Source of the DNA: Echinometra lucunter
Lineage: Eukaryota; Echinodermata; Echinoidea; Camarodonta; Echinometridae
Reading direction: 5' to 3'
Length of the DNA stretch: 64,000 bases
Assembly: GCA_029962745.1 (NCBI GenBank)
Contig: CM057167.1
Coordinates: forward strand, 23,021,609-23,085,608
Made by a program: the position numbers and the translations under genes. The notes under the pieces were generated by a model. It did no database searches, had not been told where the DNA came from, and saw only the letters and a program-made list of their open reading frames with translations. Of the stretch, positions 54,371 through 64,000 are shown piece by piece; the first letter of the stretch is position 1; every line of letters begins with the position of its first letter.

Positions 54371-57273
54371 GAACTCGATATTTGCAACATGCACATAATT
54401 AAGAAACTTAAGAAGGTCAACTACATTTATGGACGGATCTTTATTGCTTATAATAGTGAATCTTACAAATATCATGTAGGCACATATCCACAGCAATCTT
54501 ACACAGCATAATATATAGCTTATAATTTGTTAATTATCATGTATTGTACAACAATATAAAATATAAAAAATGAATTAAGTAAGAAATAAATAGTTCAGTA
54601 GTGTCACAAAAGGTCCAATACTGAAAATAGAGTTTTTCTTGTTTACTGACAGACAAGCTGATAGGGAAAATATTGTTTCACTGAATGTTGAGACACTTAC
54701 ACATGGAATAAGAAATTTGTAAGTTATGTCCACAGGAATTTTCTGCCATCAGGATTTAATCATAGGCGGTGTTATTAGTTTAGAATTTTTTAAAATTCAC
54801 CCAGCTCCATCAGTGACATATGACAAATTCCATGAAATCACAAGGCTTGACAATTGTAACATGCAGTAGGTATTGTACTCGCATAAAATTTGCAAATTGT
54901 TGCGCAATACAGAAAATTGTGGCATGACACCTCGGTATTAAAAAGGATGCATTTGCCAATAAGTTTGATCTTGATGAAATCTCAAAAGATGATTTTCATT
55001 CCATGGACCGCGCATGATAGATATAAAACAAAAATAATTAACGTCACTTTAAGAAAAGTTTTCAATCCATCCATCAAAATGTAGTTGAATTTACAAACAA
55101 TCATTAAATTTAGCATTTTTATCCTTTTTTTAAGCATATACATATTTATATTGAAAGGCAGCTCTTTGCACAGTGAATGTCCAGGAAGTGTGAAAAAATA
55201 GCAATACAAAATAACATAATCAAATATAAACAATAAAAATGTACATAAATCCATTTCATAAAAGCATTCATATCTGATTTCTAAAAGTATACAGGCTAGA
55301 TGTACTGCAACATATCACAAGATTGCACATTTTATAAACAATCACACTTAAATACAAAAAATACTGCAAGGTGCACATCTCAGATACATGGTCCAAATAC
55401 TATAGTATAAGGCATTGTAAAGAACTAAGATTGCATAGATCTGGTGCATTAAATACATATGTGCAAAAGAGTATTGCTGTAAAGAACTCATTACTTAATA
55501 ACTTGTAGCAGTTATAGGACGAGGCACCCAATATAGCACTTGATAATAGTAAAAGTGGAAGAATATATGAGAAAACAAAACACTATGCTTTTAATCAACA
55601 CTTCATCAATGGGAAATCAATTGTAATGTGCTATGAAAATGACATACATGTATTCTTATCACCAAGTCTACAAATTATAGAACTGTCACTTTTATTAAAG
55701 GGATACTTTCAGATCCCAAATTGAAACTAACTGTGATACAATGTCATAATTGCTTACCGTTACTGCTATTAAAGACAGTGTTAAGGCTTACCATGCATAC
55801 ATGTAGGCAGTCATGTTTGAAATCCACAGCAACAGCTAAAGGCAAGGAATCATGAAAATTACAGCTTACTTTGAACCAACGGGTGATCACGTTCACGTCA
55901 CGTCGTCGCATCACATGACCTTTCATGAATGGTAGAGCCTAAATCTATGAAGTACCTGGGCCAGTCTACCTGACACTTTCTGAAAAAGCTAGAGCAAATC
56001 TACAAATGCTCACTTCTCAAACCTGATACTTCATAGATAAGAGGATGCATTTCATGAACGTACACACTATTCACCCTACCTCTGGAACATTAGGGTGATG
56101 ACAAGATCAACCGATGGTTTGAAGTAAGCCAAAATTATTACCCTTACCTACAACTAATTCTTCCATTTAGGTAAATGATCAGAAAAAAATCTTTACTCTC
56201 ACTGGAAATATCTAAGATGAATTCTACCAATCTATTCACCAATGCAATACTGACTAGAATATACTTTCAGGCAGTGCTACACATGCACACTTACTCCCAC
56301 TATTAAACATGAAGCTAGAAGTTGTATGAAGTTTACACTTTACAATAGTGCTTGTAACATGATGAGGATCTTGTTATGAAAAAAGGTGCATATTACAGCT
56401 GCATAACTGATCTGGGCCCCATAACACAAAGCTTAGCGATTGATCGTACAATAAATTTTTGCGATTGATTGCACATACATGTAATGGTCAATGCAATCAA
56501 TCGCAAAGATCAATCGCTAAGCTTTGTGTTACGGGGCCCTGGTGTAAATACAACTTCACAAATGCATCAATGTTGCAGCCACGATTCATTGGCAAAACAA
56601 ATCAGCATTGATCATGATCAGTTGGTACAGTACAGCACCAATGCTCCAAATGTTTAATGAATGATTTTGCACTTTCTAATTTCAATTCTGAAAAATGTGC
56701 TTGGTTTAAAAACCCTAGAACTGCATTGGTGTTACAATGTATATCTCTCCTTAAACAAGTGCTCTAGCAATAACACCTTTACATATTTACCTACATGTAC
56801 ACCAAAAGTTTGGTGTTAACACTTTTTACCTATGCAGCAGTTTTTGCCTCAACACCTTCATCTGCACAACTGCTTTCACATTAACCCTGTTACCTAATTG
56901 CTTTGGGGTTTACACCTTTACATATTCTAGTTTACATGTAAACTTCTGGACATTAACCTGACTGATATTTCATCTTTAACTACATACATGTAACTGCTTT
57001 GGTGTGAAACGTCACCTTTAACTGCATATATCCTTCATGTTATTCAATTCCTATTTGGCATTAACACCTTGCTTGTAATAGCATTAACACCTCTATCTAA
57101 AACTGCTCTGGCAATATCACCTTTACCTATACTATTCCAGTGTCCTGCTATTAATAGCATTAACACCTTTATCTAAAACTGCTTTGTGCTAACACCTTAA
57201 CCTATACTGTTCTAGTGTCCTGCTTGTAATAGCATTACAATCTTTATCTAGAACTGATTTGGCATTACCACCT
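54371..57273 (-). other. Intergenic sequence / probable 3' UTR of the minus-strand gene
   Basis: AT-rich. Minus-strand AATAAA candidates (TTTATT on +) lie at 55691-55696 and 54440-54445. It includes the MITE at 56412-56541 and a diverged minisatellite at 56730-57290. No other coding region is supported. Confidence 0.4.
56412..56541. mobile_element. Hairpin MITE, GGGCCCCATAACACAAAGC ends
   Basis: GGGCCCCATAACACAAAGCT at the left mirrors AGCTTTGTGTTACGGGGCCC at the right, and the stem continues with GCGATTGATC against GATCAATCGC. A nearly perfect 130-bp hairpin. Confidence 0.85.
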
Positions 57274-57290
57274 TTACCTATACTGTTCTA
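56730..57290. repeat. Diverged minisatellite, AACACCTTTACCTATACTG-type units
   Basis: Units of about 50-60 bp containing ATTAACACCTTTATCTAAA, ACTGCTTTGG and GTTCTAGTGTCCTGCT recur with variation, clearest at 57070-57290. The repeat overlaps the end of the minus-strand coding region. Confidence 0.6.
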
Positions 57291-57409
57291 GTGTCCTCTC
57301 GTCTTTGTCCACCTTGTTGAATGGGTTGCATGGCGGAACCAAAGTGACCATCTTGGACATCCGGGATGTCCTCTTGTAAGGCGACTGGTTAGGGTCATAC
57401 TGATCAATC
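57274..57409 (-). CDS. Minus-strand gene, last coding exon
   Basis: Acceptor CTTTTGCAG; encodes IDQYDPNQSPYKRTSRMSKM and a short charged end (NKVDKDERTLEQYR), then TAA. Enters with one base of a split Arg codon. Confidence 0.8.
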
Positions 57410-60400
57410 CTGCAAAAGAAAAAGTGGCATGATTTTGTAGCTGAGAGCCTGATCAGTCAGTCATGGACATTTTGGAAAATTCAGAGTTTGAAGACTGCAG
57501 AGAATAAGCAATACATTGCAGAGAGCCAATTTATCTTTCATAATGAAGGGCATCAATTTAGGGTTGCAATTTGATAATGTTGGGTTGTCATGGTAGCTTA
57601 CTAAAATAGATTCCATTAATTGTTTGCTGTCACCGACTGACAAAATGCCTATATTTAACCCTAAAATAGCCAGGGGTGGTATTCTGAGGGTCATTTTATC
57701 TCTAAATTTTTTAATTTTATCTTTAAAATGAAATCGGTATTCTGAGACCACTTTAAAATCTCAGATTTTATCTTCATTTTATCTCAGTTCCTCATCCCCA
57801 GTGCGCATACTTATATAGCTAAAGACATATGCGCAGCTTTGGCGCTTGTGCCCATCTTACCTTGAAGGAAAAGATGAAATGAAACTTAAAATAGGGTAGG
57901 GGCTATCTTATCTTTTGGACGTCTAGTATGCACAATATTTCTGGATAAATTTCCTATTTGTCTTCAGATAAAAATAAAGAAAAATGCCATAATCATCGAT
58001 TGCATTACTCTAGCAACATTCCTGTATGATAATTGAATTGAATTTCAGGTTTTTTATTGACTAATATCGGCCTTGAAATGATCCTCGAAAAGGCATGCTG
58101 ATACCTCAGAAAATACCGAAGTTATTTTTCTCCAAAATACCAGACAAAACGTGTTTGTGTTTGAATGCAAGCACAAGCAGCGTATTAAAGTTTGTACAAA
58201 TAACGCATCCGTACTCTTTCGCCCCACCTACTGGCGGAAAGCAATTTCATTGGCTGAGCAAGATAAGAGTGCAATTTAACAGCATTTCTTATTGGTTACT
58301 GCATCATAAATGGGCGTGTCTTAGATGAGATAAAATCGAGATAAAATGGTTCTCAGAATACCGATTTAAAAAGTTTTTGAGGGTATTTTATGTCACTGAT
58401 TTTATCTGAGATAAAATTTCAGATTTTATCTTAGATAAAATGGATCTCAGAATACCACCCCAGGTCTTTTGGACCCATCCCCCCCCCCCCTGCCTTTCAG
58501 GGTTAACAGATCATGCTAATGAATACTATACAGACAAAAAGTAAATCATGGCATATATCTTTGTTGATACACAATGAGTGATATGTTGTCTTGTGCATAA
58601 ATACAAAGAGCGATGATGGGTACATGTAATTTGGAAGGTTCACAAGAATCTTGTGGGTGGAAGGCATGCAGTAGGCCTACAAATTACATCATCTGCATAT
58701 ACATGTAGTCCCATTAATTCAAATAAGTGTAAGCCTACCTGTGAACCCTAGCTGTAGTTTGTGGTGGTGGGACAGGTACGTTTGCATTTGCTGGTTTCTC
58801 AGACTTCCAGTGAGTACGGCCAGTGTAGCCAGGGATGTTGGGTCGACTGCACAGTGAGAAAAAAAGTAAACACAAAACAGGTTTTTCATACACATCTTGA
58901 AATCTTGAAAATCTTGCATTTTAATTTCACTGTAAGGTTTAAATAAGTATTGTTTCTGTTCATTTCAGTTTGTCACTAGAATTATCATTAAACGTTAGTA
59001 TATGGTAGGAAATCTATTTTCCTGCTGGGGTGGACTATGTATTAAGAGTCCTATCTGAGGGGCCGAGAACTGATGTGGAACTCACTGAGCAGTATCCGTG
59101 TACCAAGGTAGACTGGTCCTCTGAACAGCAGAAGGAAAGAAGTACTGCTGGGGATGATCTCGCTCACCGGTACCTCCAACAAAGCCGGTGTAGTTAGGAA
59201 TCTGGTAGTTCTTTCGGTGGGGACTGCAGCTGTATTGTGAAAAATGGGAGAAAATAGTTAAACTGGTTTTGGTGCATCTTGGTTATCACTCATGGGTGTG
59301 TGGATTTTTCAGTACTTTTACCATGAGATATGTATTTGACTGTTACCAGGTGCAACTAACTAGGAGACATTTCTAGATCTTCCTTGTCACCGTGTCTGTG
59401 ATAATGTGCTCCATTTTTACAAAATGCTTGATCCGCCTGCATTATATATGTACAATCTATGATAGATTTTTTATTCTGTATCCTCGTAAAGACCTTTCTT
59501 TGACAAACTGTAAGAAAGTTTGCATTCATTAGAAGTTGCAATGCAACCTCCAATTGAGAATCCTACAGAGTTACTGCATATTATATTGATAAGAGATTAT
59601 TACAACCATAGGATGGATTTCATATATACAAGAAGGAAATGCATATCTTGTCTGACAAGTTTCTCCAATGTTATTTTCATCTAAAAGTGAATAAACCAGT
59701 TGGCCCTTTCACATCATTATACAAAATCAAATGTAGCACCATAGAATGTGATAGATAGGGACACCAGATGAATTTGGACAAAAACATAAAAAGTGTTATG
59801 AACCCATTTTATATTTACCAATGCAAACTCTTTTCACTGTTTCATTCATGATTTCAAAAAGAAAAGAAAGGAGGAAGTTCTGTACATATAATTACAGGAA
59901 AATTGTTGTCTTTGTTTAAAATGTGAGTCTAAGAACCCATGGTATCAAATATCATCCATACTTACAACTCAATAGGTCCTTTGATGTGAAAGCCGTCTCT
60001 GATTTGGAACCAGTCAAAAGATCTTCCGAGATTCTATTGGGAAAATAAAGTACACGTAATTACACAAACACAAATTGAAGGAAAAGTTAAATGCACTTTA
60101 TCACAGAAACATTTTCATCTTCACGGGTCAAAATTTCATACTTCTACTTATTAAGAAACACTATTCATTCAAAAAAGAATATTCATCCAAACGTAATGGC
60201 AGTTAAGTGTATACAACGTAGCATGCCTTAAGCCCAACGCACACCTTACGATCTGACTGGCTCACGACTGGTCCACGACTGAGTGAGAGGAGATGTGACG
60301 TCACAGCTCTGGTCAGTCGTGAGTCGTAGACCAGTCAGAGGCCAGTCGGAAGGATTTGACATGTCGAATCTTCACGACTGGATCGCAAGAGATCGCAGGC

Positions 60401-63400
60401 TCAATCCATCTTTGAGCCAATCAGACAGCAGTATTGATATGACGTCAGAGTAGTCGGATGGGTCTGGAATCGCAAGGTGTGCGGCGTCGAGGCTTACGAC
60501 TGCCCCACGACTCACCTCCTCTCACTCAGTCGTGGACCAGTCGTGAGCCAATTGGATCGTAACGTGTGCGCTGGGCTTTACATGTCTCTCTTTTAACCTG
60601 TTGAATACCTGAGATAACTTGGCTAGGTTTTATGGAAAACATGTGTTATATCAAAATCAAATCGTTAAATCCACAGATCAGGGAGAATGCATATGTGCCA
60701 TCTCCAAGCACAGCCACTTTCTTCACATGGTCTACCACATTAAGTCTGAATGGGCCTTAAGGGGTGTTCAGATATGGCACGACATTGGGGCACCACTTAT
60801 GTTAATGAACGCGCATTAATGCGTCAACTCTCAAATAAAAGAGAACTTTGTCAAAACTCGCGCAGACAATCTCACGACAACATATTTTGCGATAACTTTT
60901 TAGGAATTTGAATGATGAGCATTTTTTTGCAGGCAGGCAGCATTTTTTTTTGTCGCCTCATACCCCATTGACTTGTACACCAAAATGTTGCAGGGATTTT
61001 GTGGCGCCATAATGTTGCTTCATATCTGAATGCCCTTTTAGGGGCCTGTTCATAACCTACCTGCCATGGCTGTGCACTTGACTCGTATCGTTTGTTGACA
61101 CTGAAACGATGTGAGACGGGGTCGGGTTGTCTCTCCAGCGTGGTAGCTGGGGGTAGGACCTTAGGAGGGAGTTTGGCATCCCAGTTCACTGCTTCATATG
61201 ACCTAAAATAAGAAGAAAGGAATAAAGATAAAAGAATGATTGATTCCAGCAACATCAAGAAATTGGCCCAAATTAGCAAAACATGGTTTATATTTAAGCG
61301 ATGGTTTAAACATCCAAAAGTGTAAAGCATGCATTTCCTCTTCTCCAAAGGGCGGGCAGTAACATGCTTATGCTCACTTACGCTTATCTATGCTTATTTA
61401 TGCTTATTTTATTAAACTAAGTCTAAAGCATGGTTTAAAAATCTCCTTCGTGAATTCTGGCCATTGTGTCTGTAATGCCATGATACTCCAGGGGTATAAA
61501 CATTAATTCCCATGTCACAGCCATGCAGCTAAAATGTAGCTTTCTAACATATTAGGGCCGGTATTCAATTCAATACTTAAGTCAGAAATACATGTATGAG
61601 TATTTTAGTTAGCTTTTCACTTAGATAAAATACTTAGCAAATTTTGGTATTCAGTTCAATATTTTGGCTAAGTAGTTTATTCTAAATCTAAGACACCTAC
61701 CTAGAATAAGCCAATTATTTTGGAGGCCTTGATTGGCAGCTGGCATAGGTTTTTATCATACGCAGTCATCATGAGCTGCGCAGAACTATACATGTATGAA
61801 TGACAGCGTATTCGAGCGTATCCGATGCAACATGTTAATTGCGCATTGAAAATATGACATCACAATGGTTATCAGTAAAGAATTTTCGCTTAAAGTTGGC
61901 TGACTAAAGTAAAATTCAAAGTATTACATTGAATATGACTTAAGCAAATTTCTTAGCCAAGTAAAATACTTAGTAAAAGTTTTACTTAATCCAAGTATTG
62001 AATTGAATACTGGCCCAGGTACTCATTTAGACTTGGGGTGGAGAATAGGGAATGTACATTAATATCCTGCAAAAAGACATTACGTTTAGGCTTGGATTCA
62101 TACCCTAAAACTCTTGAATGAAACTTAAGTGCATAAACCACCATAACATTACCCATCCAGTCTTTTAACACTTCCTTCATGCAATCTTTATCAATAAAAT
62201 TAATTTAGCAATTAATGCATACAGCCCTTTGATTGACAAATTAAATACATTACTAGTAATTTAACCTTTCTTGTTGCCAATTTATAGTGCATTTGCAGGG
62301 TGCATGCAACTTTAAAGAGATACATCTTTTCTGCTTGAACTGAAATAATTCATTACTAATATTTCTTTCGTATTTCATCATGCTGTTCTAAATATGCCAT
62401 TTATATGCAATTCTGTACTGTGATAAAATTAACTTGTTACAATACTTCATCTTTAAAGTTTTTATATGAGTACATCATGACAATGGAAATAAATGAGTTT
62501 CGATTCAATTCTATTTAATACAGTGAATGCTTGATTTGGTATCTAATTTTCAAAAAAAGTTCATGTAAATCTATTTCATATTCATATAAACACAAATCAT
62601 TTAGATTGAAGATCTTGTTAAAAATGTAATGAAACACAGGTACATATATATAACATTGGACAAAGATAATCAAGTTAATTTTTGTGCAGTTTGTACATTT
62701 TAGACATACCTCTGTGTAGAAGGCAAGTAGATATATCTCAGGGCTGCTTCGTCTTTCCAGTCTGAAGCTTTGTCAATTACCTACACCAACAAGGACAAGA
62801 AAAGAAATCATACTTCCACAGGATGTAACAATTTTTTTCTTCCAACAGAAAGTTTTCCTTTTTTACGATGTGTACCTACAACACCAGATGGGAAATTATT
62901 GACTGCCGGTATTCATTAATCTCCCAAGACACCAAAAACACTGAAAGTCCAGTTTTACAAAGTTCTGTTTAGTGTAACATCACACATAATGTAAAAAAAA
63001 ACAAAAACAAAAACAAACAAAAAAAACTTGGGCTAAAAGAGAAAACTAAACATAAAATTACTTTGTAATAATATAAAATCTTTTGTGAGCCAAAAGGACA
63101 CTAATTCTAGGTAGAAGGATATACATGTATGCCCTTCTGGCTATCATTAGATGATATAAATGCAAAAAATTTTAGAACTGTCAACCGTTTGCTTGAGATT
63201 CAACTGCACAAACCACTACACCAAGGTTGTTTACTTACATTTGCTTGGTTTTTTATGCTCTTTGAATGAATCTGCTGCCAAATAAGTTCCTGCTCTTTTT
63301 CAATCTTTCTCGGATCTGCATCACTTGTCCAACCTGAAAAAAAAAAAAGAAAAGAGGAAGAACAATGAGAAAGATAGAATAAGTCATTAACTCTGAATTG

Positions 63401-64000
63401 TCCAAGGAACCTTGAGATTTTACTTTTGTTGAATCCCACACTTTTCAGAAACACATATTCTTATAATTCATTACTCACGGTAGATCATCGATATCTTTTT
63501 TTTAACAAAAATGTTGAAATTGATACGACATCAAACATTTCTTTGTTCAGTTTGATGGTATTTTTCTATTCCTTGTTCACTATTGCTAAGTATATTTTAA
63601 GCAATCTGAGTACATGTATGTCCAACTAATTTAGTTATGTATTCTGTCTCACAAAGAAACAATTTACTGTATGCATCTATTTTCTGCTTAAATTTCCTGA
63701 ATATTTTTTTCTCAGTTAGCTAGGTGCTAAGGAGGTCCAAATGACAACAGAGGGTGAAATCTATCATCTACAAGAATGGTAATTTACCTCCTAGCTTGGC
63801 TCGTATCATGGCATCACTAATTTTTCTGCTATTCCAAGTACCAGGATCATTTAAAACTCTGGTCTTCTGAAGCTGAGGATCGTCACACTGTAGGACAGCT
63901 GGTGCTGAAGCTCTTAGTGGATTCTGGGAAAATTTGTCCGTGGTGTTTTCCCTGGAGCCAGACTCCTTCACTTTGTCTCTATGAGCAAGAGTTGTTGTTG
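57274..64000 (-). CDS. Sperm/ciliary microtubule-inner-protein-like gene (SPATA48/SPMIP7-like), 3' part
   Basis: Eight minus-strand exons in transcription order: 64000-63788 (partial), 63333-63239, 62780-62710, 61202-61061, 60033-59966, 59223-59086 (or from 59229), 58846-58739, 57409-57274. All have AG/GT borders and agreeing phases; TAA at 57276-57274. About 340 residues are visible. Motifs: TRVLNDPGTWNSRKISDAMI, GGWTSDADPRKIEKEQELIW, ASDWKDEAALRYIYLPSTQR, NWDAKLPPKVLPPATTLERQ, IPNYTGFVGG, RPNIPGYTGRTHW. Repeated IPxYTG and PGYTG motifs and Tyr/Pro/Trp-rich low-helix sequence are typical of proteins that line the lumen of axonemal doublet microtubules. SPATA48/SPMIP7 is my best family guess, from memory of the style rather than a search. 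The 5' exons are off the window. The gene is convergent with boule. Confidence 0.72.
57659..58502. mobile_element. TTAA-flanked element interrupted by a long foldback
   Basis: TTAA (57655-57658) then CCCTAAAATAGCC; right end CTTTCAGGG then TTAA (58503-58506), again piggyBac-like. Most of it is a second element, 57673-58461. The remaining outer sequence is only about 55 bp and carries a C run. Confidence 0.5.
57673..58461. mobile_element. Foldback element, GGGGTGGTATTCTGAG ends
   Basis: GGGGTGGTATTCTGAG at the left and CTCAGAATACCACCCC at the right. Inner repeats CGGTATTCTGAGA, TCAGATTTTATCTT and AGATAAAATGG recur in both orientations in both arms. About 789 bp, in the last intron of the minus-strand gene. 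No coding. Confidence 0.75.
58739..58846 (-). CDS. Minus-strand gene, exon with PGYTG motif
   Basis: Acceptor ACTGTGCAG, donor GTAGGC. Encodes RPNIPGYTGRTHWKSEKPAN and a Pro/Val-rich end. Confidence 0.85.
59086..59229 (-). CDS. Minus-strand gene, exon with IPNYTG motif
   Basis: Donor CA/GTGAGT at 59085. Two acceptors 6 bp apart (TACAG at 59230, GCAG at 59224) keep the same frame. Encodes HRKNYQIPNYTGFVGGTGER, then QQYFFPSAVQRTSLPWYTDT. Reading on past the donor would meet a TGA at once, so splicing decides the protein. Confidence 0.82.
59966..60033 (-). CDS. Minus-strand gene, exon NLGRSFDWFQIRDGF
   Basis: 68 bp, acceptor TTCCCAATAG, donor GTAAGT. Encodes NLGRSFDWFQIRDGFHIKGP plus IE and two bases. 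Confidence 0.85.
60231..60577. mobile_element. Inverted-repeat MITE with TTA TSD (PIF/Harbinger-like)
   Basis: AGCCCAACGCACACCTTACG at the left and CGTAACGTGTGCGCTGGGCT at the right, with TTA on both sides (60228-60230 and 60578-60580). The stems continue with GACTGGTCCACGACTGAGTG against CACTCAGTCGTGGACCAGTC. A 3-bp TTA/TWA duplication is typical of PIF/Harbinger elements. 347 bp. Confidence 0.72.
61061..61202 (-). CDS. Minus-strand gene, exon SYEAVNWDAKLPPK
   Basis: 142 bp, acceptor CTTATTTTAG, donor GTAGGT. Encodes SYEAVNWDAKLPPKVLPPAT, DPVSHRFSVNKRYESSAQPW and Q. Confidence 0.88.
61555..62016. mobile_element. Inverted-repeat element, GGGCCGGTATTCAATTCAAT ends
   Basis: GGGCCGGTATTCAATTCAAT at the left and ATTGAATTGAATACTGGCCC at the right. 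Inside, TACTTAGCAAATTTTGG and AAATTTCTTAGCCAAGTA extend the similarity. About 462 bp. Confidence 0.75.
62710..62780 (-). CDS. Minus-strand gene, exon VIDKASDWKDEAAL
   Basis: 71 bp, acceptor GTTGGTGTAG, donor GTATGT. Encodes VIDKASDWKDEAALRYIYLP and STQ. Confidence 0.85.
63239..63333 (-). CDS. Minus-strand gene, exon WTSDADPRKIEKEQ
   Basis: 95 bp, acceptor after a long T run (TTTTTCAG), donor GTAAGT. Encodes WTSDADPRKIEKEQELIWQQ and IHSKSIKNQAN, predicted helical. Confidence 0.85.
63788..64000 (-). CDS. Minus-strand gene, most 5' exon in the window (partial)
   Basis: Open from the window edge to donor GTAAAT. Encodes TTTLAHRDKVKESGS, ASAPAVLQCDDPQLQKTRVL and NDPGTWNSRKISDAMIRAKL. Continues beyond 64000. 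Confidence 0.75.

Noticed and set aside
61986..62180. Minus-strand 64-codon frame
   Set aside because: Overlaps the right end of an inverted-repeat element and lacks exon signals consistent with the neighbouring gene.
1..64000. CRISPR arrays, tRNA or rRNA genes, prokaryotic operons
   Set aside because: No regularly spaced direct repeats with unique spacers, no convincing cloverleaf or rRNA sequence, and the genes are spliced.

Overview
This is animal nuclear DNA: spliced genes with GT/AG introns, long introns full of miniature transposons, LINE fragments, AT-rich non-coding sequence, and many poly-G/poly-C and TACATGTA runs. The gene content (a boule/DAZ-family RNA-binding protein and a sperm/cilium-type protein) and the repeat style suggest a marine invertebrate deuterostome, most likely an echinoderm. 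That assignment is an inference. The window holds no bacterial genes, no rRNA and no CRISPR array.

Layout. (1) 148-1243, + strand: the last two coding exons of an unrecognised gene whose 5' part lies outside the window; its 3' UTR runs to about 2.4-2.5 kb. (2) 2.5-10.1 kb: intergenic, packed with MITEs and a decayed LINE. (3) 10368-40281, + strand: a complete boule (BOLL) gene of 11 coding exons and 430 codons. All splice phases agree. The RRM is built from exons 2-5, the DAZ-type region from exons 6-10, and a large last exon adds a 142-residue tail. Intron 8 carries, on the opposite strand, a small decayed Myb/SANT-like DNA-binding gene with a tandemly duplicated exon, plus a CR1/Jockey-type LINE remnant. 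Intron 10 carries a broken second copy of part of boule exon 10. (4) 40.3-57.3 kb: between two convergent genes, with a 5'-truncated LINE flanked by an apparently perfect 462-bp direct repeat, several TTAA-flanked MITEs and a long-TIR foldback. (5) 57274-64000, - strand: the last eight coding exons of a protein with repeated Pro-Gly-Tyr-Thr-Gly-type motifs, like ciliary and sperm microtubule inner proteins (best guess SPATA48/SPMIP7-like). Its 5' end is off the window.

Boule is a conserved germline translational regulator. The convergent gene probably encodes a sperm-flagellum component, so the two may share a male-germline expression domain; that is inference. The most unusual observations are the 462-bp duplication around the LINE, the antisense Myb/SANT gene with a duplicated exon and a G-run frameshift, the broken extra boule exon, and the density of TTAA and 8-bp-TSD MITEs, one of which ends 38 bp from a boule splice acceptor.
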